From JAVVHH01 sp964613945 (lineage in GTDB: Bacteria; Pseudomonadota; Alphaproteobacteria; Acetobacterales; Acetobacteraceae): a DNA stretch of 64,000 nt. Location: the NCBI GenBank assembly GCA_964613945.1, contig CAZTJC010000002.1, positions 124,001 through 188,000 of the forward strand. Reading direction: 5' to 3'. The position numbers and the translations under genes are program-made. This document shows, piece after piece, positions 25,327 to 33,138 of the stretch. Within the stretch, counting starts at the first letter, position 1. Each line of letters begins with the position of its first letter. Below the pieces are notes generated by a model. It was not told the DNA's origin. It did not search any database and saw only the letters and a program-made list of their open reading frames with translations.

Positions 25327-26426
25327 GTCACAACAGTTTCGGGCATCTTTTCCGCGTCACTACCTGGGGCGAAAGCCATGGCCCGGCCATCGGCTGCGTG
25401 GTCGATGGCTGTCCGCCGTTGCTGAAGCTCGACGAGACCGACATCCAGCCCTGGCTCGACCGTCGACGGCCCGGCCAATCCCGCTACACGACCCAACGGC
25501 AGGAGCCGGACGAAGTCCGCATCCTGTCCGGCGTCTTCGAGGGTTGCACGACCGGCACGCCGATTTCGCTCGAAATTCAGAATGTCGATCAACGCAGCAA
25601 GGATTACGGCGCCATCGCGCAGCAATTCCGCCCCGGCCATGCCGACCTCACCTACGAGCTAAAATACGGCACGCGCGATTACCGTGGCGGCGGGCGCAGT
25701 TCTGCGCGCGAGACGGCGAGTCGCGTGGCCGCCGGTGCCGTTGCCCGGCTGGTGCTCGGCAACGAAGTCAGCGTTCGCGGCGCGCTGGTGCAGATCGGCG
25801 CGCGCGCCATCGACCGGTCCCGGTGGGATTGGGAACAGGTTGGACAAAACCCGTTCTTCTGTCCTGACGCGGAAACGGCAGCGCTGTGGGAGCAGGATTT
25901 GGCGGAGGTGCGCAAGACTGGCTCCAGCGTCGGCGCGGTGATCGAAGTAGTGGCCGATGGCGTGCCACCCGGTCTCGGTGCGCCGATCTATAGTAAACTC
26001 GATGCCGATCTGGCCGGCGCCCTGATGGGCATCAATGCCGTCAAAGGTGTCGAGATCGGCGACGGCTTCGCCTCCGCAGCCTCCCGCGGCGAGGACAATG
26101 CCGACGAGATGCGAATGGAATCCGGAGCGGTCCACTTTTCCGCCAACCATGCCGGCGGCGTCCTGGGCGGCATCAGCACCGGACAACCGATCGTGGTTCG
26201 CTTTGCCGTCAAGCCCACCAGTTCGATCCTGACAACGCTGCAATCGGTCGATCGTCACGGTGCCGACGTGGACATCGCGACCAGGGGTCGGCATGATCCC
26301 TGTGTGGGTATCCGCGCAGTTCCTGTCGGAGAGGCAATGGTCGCATGCGTGTTGGCGGACCATCTGCTGCGTCATCGGGCACAAAACCCGACAGCGCCGG
26401 CGCGCGCGATGCTGCCGAGGAACTGA
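25323..26426 (+). CDS. aroC: chorismate synthase
   Basis: A 367-aa enzyme for the last shikimate step (EPSP to chorismate, reduced flavin). Signatures include GESHGPAIGCVVDGCPP, the central RGGGRSSARETASRVAAGA, and GGVLGGISTGQPI. Start is TTG 25323, overlapping the fabI stop as TTGA; upstream no better start exists and the N-terminus MSHNSFGHLFRVTTWGESHG is complete. Confidence 0.95.
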   Translation: MSHNSFGHLFRVTTWGESHGPAIGCVVDGCPPLLKLDETDIQPWLDRRRPGQSRYTTQRQEPDEVRILSGVFEGCTTGTPISLEIQNVDQRSKDYGAIAQQFRPGHADLTYELKYGTRDYRGGGRSSARETASRVAAGAVARLVLGNEVSVRGALVQIGARAIDRSRWDWEQVGQNPFFCPDAETAALWEQDLAEVRKTGSSVGAVIEVVADGVPPGLGAPIYSKLDADLAGALMGINAVKGVEIGDGFASAASRGEDNADEMRMESGAVHFSANHAGGVLGGISTGQPIVVRFAVKPTSSILTTLQSVDRHGADVDIATRGRHDPCVGIRAVPVGEAMVACVLADHLLRHRAQNPTAPARAMLPRN

Positions 26427-26428
26427 CC

Positions 26429-27625
26429 ATGGCATCCTCCACGCCACCCGCATCGCTCGCCGATTTCATTGGTCTCTGTGGACTCCGTGCCTGGAACGAG
26501 CGCTTGAGCCAGCTTCGCGCCAGCGGCACGTCGCGGGAAGGCAAGAGCGCGCAACAATTCCACGCGATCGAAGTCATCCTGGATCGCCTGTCTCGCGGCC
26601 GTTCCAACCGGCCGTTGACAGAACCCGAACAGCGCATCGCCACGATCGCCACCGATGCCGTCACCTTGCACCAGCATCTCACCCCTGCCGGCAAGACGCG
26701 CATGACTGCCATGCTGACGCAGGCTCTGACGGCCGGTCAGTGCCTCGTGCCGGCATTTCATCTGTTTCGCACTGCGGCATTGCAGCGCTCGCGGGAGTTC
26801 GAGGTTGCGTTCGCCGGGTTCGAGGATGCGGCACCGTTTGACCTGATCATCCGCCGCGGCACGTCGGAGGCGGAAGTCGCCTGCGACGTGGTTTCCGCCG
26901 AGGAGGGCAGGGGCGTCCATCGCGGCGCCTGGTTCCGCCTGGTGGATCGGATCGACCCCGAGTTGCAAACCTGGTTGCGCGCGCATCCCGGTCGTTACCT
27001 GCTGAAGCTGACATTTCCGCTCGGGCTGAAGCAGCCGGGCTGCGACGATTCCGGGCTGATGCCGGAATTGCACCGCCGGATTTCGGTGATGCTATCCGAG
27101 CAACGTCGGGCCGATAGCGATGCCGCGCTGGTGCTGCGGCTCGACCCGCTGATGCTGGCAGCAGCCCAAGCCGACGAGTTGGGCCTCATGCCGCGGTTGC
27201 GGGAGGAGTTCGGCCCGGAGGCGCACTTGGCCGTCTCGACCGCGTCAGGCGGCATTTTCGTGCTGGCTGCCCGCGCCGGTCAACAAAATGAGATCGCTGC
27301 TGCCGTCCGGCGTCGTATGGCCGCGATCGTGCCGACACGGCTGACCGGCCAACGCCCAGGCATCCTGGCAATGTTCATCGAAGATACCGATCGGCTGGAA
27401 TGGCGATTGTTGCGCGAGAAACTTGATCTCGAGGGTGAAGCACGGCAGTTCCTCACCCATCCGGAAGCCCGCTCCGTGGTCGCCGTTACCTGTTGCTCGC
27501 GGCTGGAGTTGTTCGGCATCGGCGAGAAGGATGCGGTCCAGGATGGGGAGTTACGCTTCCGCAACCAAGCCCATCCGGCAGCCAAGCAGCTTGACCTGGC
27601 GCCGGCCGTCCTTTCCTCTATGTAA
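26429..27625 (+). CDS. conserved-looking hypothetical protein
   Basis: A 398-aa soluble protein that I do not recognise. ATG 26429 lies two bases after aroC; the open frame extends further into aroC but is unlikely to be used. The N-terminal half is helical (EQRIATIATDAVTLHQHL). A middle segment AAPFDLIIRRGTSEAEVACDVV loosely recalls PD-(D/E)xK nuclease cores, but the usual lysine is Cys here, so that reading is weak. The C-terminal half has repeated alpha/beta character and ends without a membrane segment. Operon placement suggests co-expression with fabI-aroC, not function. Confidence 0.75.
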   Translation: MASSTPPASLADFIGLCGLRAWNERLSQLRASGTSREGKSAQQFHAIEVILDRLSRGRSNRPLTEPEQRIATIATDAVTLHQHLTPAGKTRMTAMLTQALTAGQCLVPAFHLFRTAALQRSREFEVAFAGFEDAAPFDLIIRRGTSEAEVACDVVSAEEGRGVHRGAWFRLVDRIDPELQTWLRAHPGRYLLKLTFPLGLKQPGCDDSGLMPELHRRISVMLSEQRRADSDAALVLRLDPLMLAAAQADELGLMPRLREEFGPEAHLAVSTASGGIFVLAARAGQQNEIAAAVRRRMAAIVPTRLTGQRPGILAMFIEDTDRLEWRLLREKLDLEGEARQFLTHPEARSVVAVTCCSRLELFGIGEKDAVQDGELRFRNQAHPAAKQLDLAPAVLSSM

Positions 27626-27671
27626 ACCCTGCACAATAGGCCAAAACCGGCAGTGCTGAGCGAGGCCTAGC

Positions 27672-28718
27672 GTGCGGATAAATCTCGATCATCCTCTTAT
27701 TCTGGCAGCTCTCGCCGCCGTCGGCCTGCTGGTTGTCACAAAGTCCGATCAGTCTCTTTCGACGGCGGACGGCGTGCACGCACACGCCAAATCCCTGCCA
27801 TCGCAATCCCGTGCCGCCGATCCCGTCACGCCGAAACCGGTGCCGGGCTTGTGGCCGCTGACCAAGCGGGTCGTTTCGGAGACGATCGACAACGATCTGA
27901 TGACGCAGGCGGCGGCGATCACCTTCTATACCCTGCTGTCGATCTTTCCGGGCCTGACCATGCTGGTCTCGCTCTTTGGCCTATTTGCCGACCCGGCGAC
28001 CATCATGCACCAGGTCGACAACCTCAATTTCGTCATGCCGGGTGGCGGTATCGATCTGCTTCGCGACGAGTTGAAAACGCTCACCTCTGCCGGTGCGTCC
28101 GGTCTTGGCTGGGCGGCGATCATCGGGCTCCTAACGTCGCTCTGGACCGCGAACCAGGCCATGAAAGCCATGTTCAATGGGCTCAACCAGGTCCACGAGG
28201 TCAAAGAAAAGCGTAGCTTCATCGAGCTCACTGGTCTGACCCTGTTGTGCACGGCGGGAATGGTCGTCCTGATGATCGTAGCGCTCGGCGCCGTTATCGT
28301 GGTTCCGGCAGTGCTGGCCTTCGTCGGCCTAGGCACGATGTTCGATCAGGTGCTGGTCTTGGCGCGGTGGCCCCTCCTGCTGCTCGGGATCGCCGGCATG
28401 TTGGCTGTCGTTTTCCGCTTCGGCCCCTGCCGCACCAAGGTCGTCTGGCGTTGGATCACCTGGGGCAGCGGATTTGCCTCGGTGCTGTGGCTGATCGTGT
28501 CGTTCGCGTTCTCGTACTATGTCTCCAACTTCGGTAACTACAACAAGACCTATGGCTCGCTTGGAGCCGTCGTCGGGTTCATGACCTGGATCTGGATATC
28601 CAGCACGGTGATCCTAATCGGTGCGCAACTCGATGCGGAACTGGTCAAGAGCACGGTCGGCAAGCAGCGCTCCCGGCGGTCGGAGGACGAGGCGCCGGCC
28701 GTGCTCGCGGTCTCATGA
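27672..28718 (+). CDS. YihY/BrkB-family inner-membrane protein
   Basis: A 348-aa protein starting at GTG 27672. After an N-terminal hydrophobic segment and a ~35-residue linker, the BrkB core begins: MTQAAAITFYTLLSIFPGL, then WTANQAMKAMFNGLNQVHEVKEKR, and the final YNKTYGSLGAVVGFMTWIW with about six helices. The family was once called ribonuclease BN, which is now rejected; its transport or envelope role is unresolved. Its 3' end overlaps the convergent MFS gene by 6 bp. Confidence 0.88.
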   Translation: MRINLDHPLILAALAAVGLLVVTKSDQSLSTADGVHAHAKSLPSQSRAADPVTPKPVPGLWPLTKRVVSETIDNDLMTQAAAITFYTLLSIFPGLTMLVSLFGLFADPATIMHQVDNLNFVMPGGGIDLLRDELKTLTSAGASGLGWAAIIGLLTSLWTANQAMKAMFNGLNQVHEVKEKRSFIELTGLTLLCTAGMVVLMIVALGAVIVVPAVLAFVGLGTMFDQVLVLARWPLLLLGIAGMLAVVFRFGPCRTKVVWRWITWGSGFASVLWLIVSFAFSYYVSNFGNYNKTYGSLGAVVGFMTWIWISSTVILIGAQLDAELVKSTVGKQRSRRSEDEAPAVLAVS

Positions 28719-29966
28719 TGCCGCTTCGACATGCCCGTGGTGGCGCACAAGCCCGGTAGCGCCCGACGCCATCATGATGGCCCCGCAGCCGAGAATGAAC
28801 GTCGAGGCCGCCATCGCATGCAGCAAAATCGGCGCTACGAGCAGGGCGACCAGCGTTCCGGCGCTGGTCGTCGCGATGTAGGCCCTTACGCCGGCAGCCA
28901 GATCGCGCGCCGGAAGGCGCATCTGGCGCAGCACGGCGAACGGGATGTCTTTCATCGGCCCGCCGATCGCGGCAATCCCGGCAGCGCCTGCCAGCCCGGG
29001 CAGGCGCCATTCCGCCGGTAAGGCCGGTACCAACATGATCAGTGCCGTGCCGAGCCCGGTGATCATGCTGCCGCAGAACATCAGCCGCTGCGGCTGCACC
29101 GGCATCGGACGGCCCCCGAGCGTCAACGTCGATAGCAGATTGGTGCTGCCGTAGGCGGCGATCACCAACCCAAAGGCTCCAAGTCCGGTACCCCCGGGTC
29201 CCCGAATGGAAAAGCGTTCGATGAGCAACGGAATCGCCAGGAAATAGGCGGCGTACCAGGCGCCGTTGTTCATCGCGTTGGTGCGCAGCACGTAGCCAAG
29301 CAGCGGATGCGCGGTCATCGCACGTACACCGCGGCCGATCGCCTGCCGTGTGGTCTCGCCTGATGGCGGCCGCACCTGCTCGACCCGGCGCTGCCGTCGG
29401 ATCAGCACCAGTGCACCGGCCGAGAGCAGAAAGCTCACGGCATCGAGCGAGACGAAATGCACCGGGGGTAGGGCGCCGGCCAGAATGGCGATCAGCCCGG
29501 GCCCGAGCAGGCGCGCGCTGCGATCGGTCGCGTCCAGCAGCGCGTTCGCAGCCGGCAACAGCGCGCGGTCCGGCAGCAGGCTCGGCAGCACGAACTGTAG
29601 TGCCGGCTGGAACACGGCCTGCGCTGCTGCCAGCACGACCACTGCGACGATCAGCGGTAGCGCCGCGAGCCGGCCGAGCGCAAGCCAGGCGGCAACCAAC
29701 GCCAGCAGCACGGTCATGCGGACCAAGTCGGCAGCGATCAGCGTGGATTGCGCGTTCCAGCGATCGGCCCATCGCCCCAGTCCGAGGGCGGCGAGCAGCA
29801 CCACCGCGGCTTGCAGGGCCGTCAGGTAGCCGGCGGCCGGGCCAAAGACGGCAACGGCGACCCAGCTGAGCGTGACCGCGTAGAGTTGATCGCCAATTGC
29901 CGACAGCGACAGACCAGCCCACAGCAGCGCCACCTCCCGCGTGCGCAGCGGTCGGAGCAGGCGCAT
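28713..29966 (-). CDS. MFS transporter
   Basis: A 417-aa polytopic membrane protein with about 12 helices. The pattern GLGRWADRWNAQSTLIAADLVRM is an MFS loop 2-3 motif. It resembles the putative drug/efflux MFS group (MFS_3-like) opening with LLWAGLSLSAIGDQL. Substrate unknown. Its start lies one base after the stop of the methyltransferase gene, so it is probably third in a ubiA-methyltransferase-MFS operon. Confidence 0.85.
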   Translation of the reverse strand: MRLLRPLRTREVALLWAGLSLSAIGDQLYAVTLSWVAVAVFGPAAGYLTALQAAVVLLAALGLGRWADRWNAQSTLIAADLVRMTVLLALVAAWLALGRLAALPLIVAVVVLAAAQAVFQPALQFVLPSLLPDRALLPAANALLDATDRSARLLGPGLIAILAGALPPVHFVSLDAVSFLLSAGALVLIRRQRRVEQVRPPSGETTRQAIGRGVRAMTAHPLLGYVLRTNAMNNGAWYAAYFLAIPLLIERFSIRGPGGTGLGAFGLVIAAYGSTNLLSTLTLGGRPMPVQPQRLMFCGSMITGLGTALIMLVPALPAEWRLPGLAGAAGIAAIGGPMKDIPFAVLRQMRLPARDLAAGVRAYIATTSAGTLVALLVAPILLHAMAASTFILGCGAIMMASGATGLVRHHGHVEAAS

Positions 29967-29967
29967 G

Positions 29968-30606
29968 TCAGGCTGGAAGCAGGCGGTAGATGGTCGTGGT
30001 ACGGGTGGTCCGGTCCTCGAGTTCGAGGGTGGTCGGAACGTTGTATGTCGCGAGCTTCACCATGCCGTCGGTCGGCATATAGGCGCGGCCGGGGTCGGCG
30101 ATCCACACCTCGGCGGTGCGGGCGAGCTCGCGCAGCCAAGGCATGATGTGCTGCGTCATGGGCGCCTCGTAGCAGACGTCGCCACACAGGATGAGGTCCC
30201 ACCGACCCGGCACGCCGACGACGTCGCCGGTATGGGTCGTGATCTCGACCCCGTTGAGGGCGGCGTTGGCGTTTGTCGCTGCGGTGGCGAGCGGGTCGAG
30301 TTCGGCTGTCTCGGCAGCGGCACCGGCCATGACGCACGCGATCGCCGCCAGTCCGCCGCCGGCGGCGAAGTCCAGCACGCGGCGGCCATGGACCAGCGCC
30401 GGGTCGTCGAGGACGCGCCGGGCGAGGGCCTGGGCGCCGGGCCAGGCAAAGGCCCAGAACGGCGGCGCCGCGCCTTCGCGCTCGAGCCAGGCCTCGGTGG
30501 CCTGCCAGATCGGCGTGATCTCCGTCGCGAGGTGAAGCCGGATTTCGGGCACCATCGGGGCCGTGTCGATGGCGGTGTGACTGGCGACGAAGGCTTCGGG
30601 CGTCAC
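29968..30606 (-). CDS. class I SAM-dependent methyltransferase, ETF-beta lysine methyltransferase (METTL20) type
   Basis: A 212-aa methyltransferase. Motif I reads VLDFAAGGGLAAIACVMAG, preceded by PPFWAFAWPGAQALARRVL, and the N-terminus has MVPEIRLHLATEITPIWQATE. This N-terminal block is characteristic of METTL20/ETFBKMT-like enzymes, whose bacterial members methylate electron transfer flavoprotein beta. PrmA-like activity on ribosomal protein is the alternative. It overlaps ubiA by 4 bases; ETF feeds electrons to the ubiquinone pool that UbiA helps make, which suits this assignment. Confidence 0.78.
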   Translation of the reverse strand: MTPEAFVASHTAIDTAPMVPEIRLHLATEITPIWQATEAWLEREGAAPPFWAFAWPGAQALARRVLDDPALVHGRRVLDFAAGGGLAAIACVMAGAAAETAELDPLATAATNANAALNGVEITTHTGDVVGVPGRWDLILCGDVCYEAPMTQHIMPWLRELARTAEVWIADPGRAYMPTDGMVKLATYNVPTTLELEDRTTRTTTIYRLLPA

Positions 30607-31508
30607 GTCCAGAGTGCGCCGACGAGGATGGCCAAGCCGATGAGCAAGCCGGTTTCGCGGTTCGACTTGAAGCGAGCGAGACAGCCAGCGGAGTCGTCGA
30701 CATCGAGGGTGACGGCCTGCCAGGCCAACATCCCCGCCGGCAGCAGCAATGCGGCGTAGAAGGCCACACCTAACCCGGCCAGCGCACCGGCCAAGGCGAT
30801 GAACGCCAGGGTCGCCGTGTAGCAGACGGCCAGGAACGGCTTGGTGGTGGCCGCGAATAACCGCGCGGTGCTGCGAACGCCGATCAGCGCGTCGTCCTCG
30901 CGGTCCTGGTGCGCGTAGATCGTGTCATAGCCCAGGATCCAGCAGAAGGCGGCGGCATAGAGCGCGGCAGCGGCCCAATCGAGGCGGCCGGTCGCTGCGG
31001 CGAAGCCCATCGGTGCAGCCCAAGAAAAGGTGATCCCGAGGATCGCCTGGGGCCACCAGGTCACGCGCTTGGCCAAGGGATACAGAACCACCAGCAACAG
31101 CGACGCGACCCCGAGCAGTTGCGCCAGCCGGTCCAACTGCAGCAGGATCGCCAGCCCGATCGCCAGCAGGACCGCGAGGAACACCCACGCCTCACGCATC
31201 CGCAGCGCGCCGCTGGCGAGCGGCCGCGTGGCCGTGCGGGTGACCAGCCGGTCCATGTCGCGGTCCCACATGTCGTTTACGACGCAGCCGGCACCCCGCA
31301 TCACGAGCGCACCAACCCCGAACAGGAACAACAGCCAGAGCGTCGGCTGCAGCGGCTGGCGTGCCAGCAGGATCGACCACAGGCCGGGAAGGAACAGCAG
31401 CCATGCGCCGATCGGCCGGTCGGCGCGGGCCAGTACGGCATAGGCCCGGGCCTTGGGCGGCAGCCGCGCAACCCAGCCCGAAGTGGGGATATCGGTCCAG
31501 CTCGTCAC
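30603..31508 (-). CDS. ubiA: 4-hydroxybenzoate polyprenyltransferase
   Basis: About 301 aa from GTG 31508; the far longer open frame toward 32576 is antisense to gshA. UbiA motifs are clear: NDMWDRDMD (first Asp-rich, prenyl diphosphate/Mg binding) and YDTIYAHQDREDD (second). Eight or so helices. It attaches the polyprenyl chain to 4-hydroxybenzoate at the membrane, an early ubiquinone step. The start context is weak, so a nearby alternative is possible. Confidence 0.92.
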   Translation of the reverse strand: MTSWTDIPTSGWVARLPPKARAYAVLARADRPIGAWLLFLPGLWSILLARQPLQPTLWLLFLFGVGALVMRGAGCVVNDMWDRDMDRLVTRTATRPLASGALRMREAWVFLAVLLAIGLAILLQLDRLAQLLGVASLLLVVLYPLAKRVTWWPQAILGITFSWAAPMGFAAATGRLDWAAAALYAAAFCWILGYDTIYAHQDREDDALIGVRSTARLFAATTKPFLAVCYTATLAFIALAGALAGLGVAFYAALLLPAGMLAWQAVTLDVDDSAGCLARFKSNRETGLLIGLAILVGALWT

Positions 31509-31652
31509 GTCTTTGCCTATAAGCCGCGCATCGCCCGGCGACCACCCTACCTTGACGCGAGTAGCTGCTAAAGTGTTGTGTTCGCCCGCCGGCCGGGTTG
31601 GCGAAGTATGACCGGGCCTTCCTTTCATCCAATCAAGGAAACCACCGCCCCG

Positions 31653-33029
31653 ATGTCCAATCCTGGCGACGTTGACGACACGCCGATCAGGTCGGTGCAA
31701 CAACTGGCCGACTACATCGCCGAGGGCTGCAAGCCGAAATCCGAATGGCGCATCGGCACGGAACACGAGAAGTTCGGCTTCTACCACGACACGCGCCTGC
31801 CGCCCGCCTACGAACCCGGCGGTATCCGCGCCGTGCTGGACGGGATGGTCGAACCCGGGCGGTGGGAGCCGATCGACGAACGCGGCGTGCCGATCGGCTT
31901 GAAAGGGCTCGGCACCGCCAAATCGGCGTCCGTGTCGCTCGAACCGGCCGGGCAGCTCGAGCTGTCCGGCGGCACTGCACGGACGCTGCACGAGACCAAG
32001 GCGGAGTTCGATGCACATTTCGCCGAGATGCACCGTGCGGCCGATCCGCTGGGCCTCGGTTTTGCGCCGCTCGGCCACCATCCGACCATGCGGCGCGACC
32101 AGATGCCGATCATGCCCAAGGCGCGCTACGGCATCATGCGGCGCTACATGCCGCTGGTGGGTGCGTTTGGTCTCGACATGATGACCCGCACCTGCACGGT
32201 GCAGGTCAATCTCGACTACGCGTCCGAACAGGACATGGTGCGCAAGCTGCGGGTCTCGCTGGCGTTCCAGCCGGTGGCCACTGCGCTGTTCGCCAACTCG
32301 CCGTTCATCGAGGGCAAGCCGAGCGGCTTCCTGTCGAGCCGCGCACGGGTTTGGACCGATACCGACAACGAGCGTTCCGGCATGCCGGCGGTAATGTTCG
32401 AAGACGGCTTTGGGTTCGAACGCTACGTCGATTGGCTTCTGGACGTGCCGATGTATTTCGTGTTGCGCGACGGCGTTTACCATGACGTCGCCGGGCAGTC
32501 GTTCCGGACATACATGAAGTCCGGCCTGCCCGATCTTCCGGGCGTGAAGGCGACGCTGGGCGACTTCGGCGACCACATGACCACGGCGTTCACCGATGTG
32601 CGGGTGAAGCGGTTTCTCGAGATGCGCGGTGCCGATGCGGGCCGTCCGGACATGATGCTGGCCCAGAGCGCCTTCTGGACGGGACTACTTTATGACGATT
32701 CTTCGCTCGCCGCCGCCGAGGCGTTGATTACACAGCATTCATGGAATGACTATCTCCGGTTGCGGTCCGAAGTGCCGGCTCTCGCGATGGATGCGCCCAT
32801 TGGGAATCGCACCGTCCGTCATTTGGCCCGTGACTTAGTCGTCATCGCTGCTGATGGGCTAAAGTCACGTTCTTGTATCGATGAGCAAGGGCGAGACGAG
32901 CGGTCCTATCTCGATCCAATCCAAGCAATATCAGCGGGCGAGCCAACGCAGGCTGAATACTGGCTTAACAAATACCATGGGGATTGGGCGGGAGATGCCT
33001 CGCGCATGCTGGTCGAAGGCGCTGTATAG
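31653..33029 (+). CDS. gshA: glutamate-cysteine ligase (GCS2/plant-type family)
   Basis: A 458-aa enzyme for the first step of glutathione synthesis. IGTEHEKFGFYHDTRLPPAY, the substrate-site SVSLEPAGQLELSGG and the CTVQVNLDYASEQDM segment match the alphaproteobacterial/plant-type family. ATG 31653 has AAGGAA upstream. The last ~110 codons (from about 32690) use visibly more A/T-ending codons than the rest, although the wording (LARDLVVIAADGLKSR) stays in family. Confidence 0.9.
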   Translation: MSNPGDVDDTPIRSVQQLADYIAEGCKPKSEWRIGTEHEKFGFYHDTRLPPAYEPGGIRAVLDGMVEPGRWEPIDERGVPIGLKGLGTAKSASVSLEPAGQLELSGGTARTLHETKAEFDAHFAEMHRAADPLGLGFAPLGHHPTMRRDQMPIMPKARYGIMRRYMPLVGAFGLDMMTRTCTVQVNLDYASEQDMVRKLRVSLAFQPVATALFANSPFIEGKPSGFLSSRARVWTDTDNERSGMPAVMFEDGFGFERYVDWLLDVPMYFVLRDGVYHDVAGQSFRTYMKSGLPDLPGVKATLGDFGDHMTTAFTDVRVKRFLEMRGADAGRPDMMLAQSAFWTGLLYDDSSLAAAEALITQHSWNDYLRLRSEVPALAMDAPIGNRTVRHLARDLVVIAADGLKSRSCIDEQGRDERSYLDPIQAISAGEPTQAEYWLNKYHGDWAGDASRMLVEGAV

Positions 33030-33138
33030 TTTTTGAGACGATGGTATGTAGAGTGGAACTGGTGTGATTAGTCGGTAAGGAGGCGGTTCCAAACATCGGT
33101 CTTGCGTTAAACCACCGTTCTACGACTATGCTGCCGTG

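Noticed and set aside
26345..26428. Upstream start for the hypothetical gene after aroC
   Set aside because: It would add 28 residues read from within aroC; ATG 26429 right after the aroC stop is the normal coupled arrangement.
31509..32576. Extension of the ubiA frame to a 657-aa protein
   Set aside because: The added part is antisense to gshA and shows no domain; UbiA is complete from GTG 31508.
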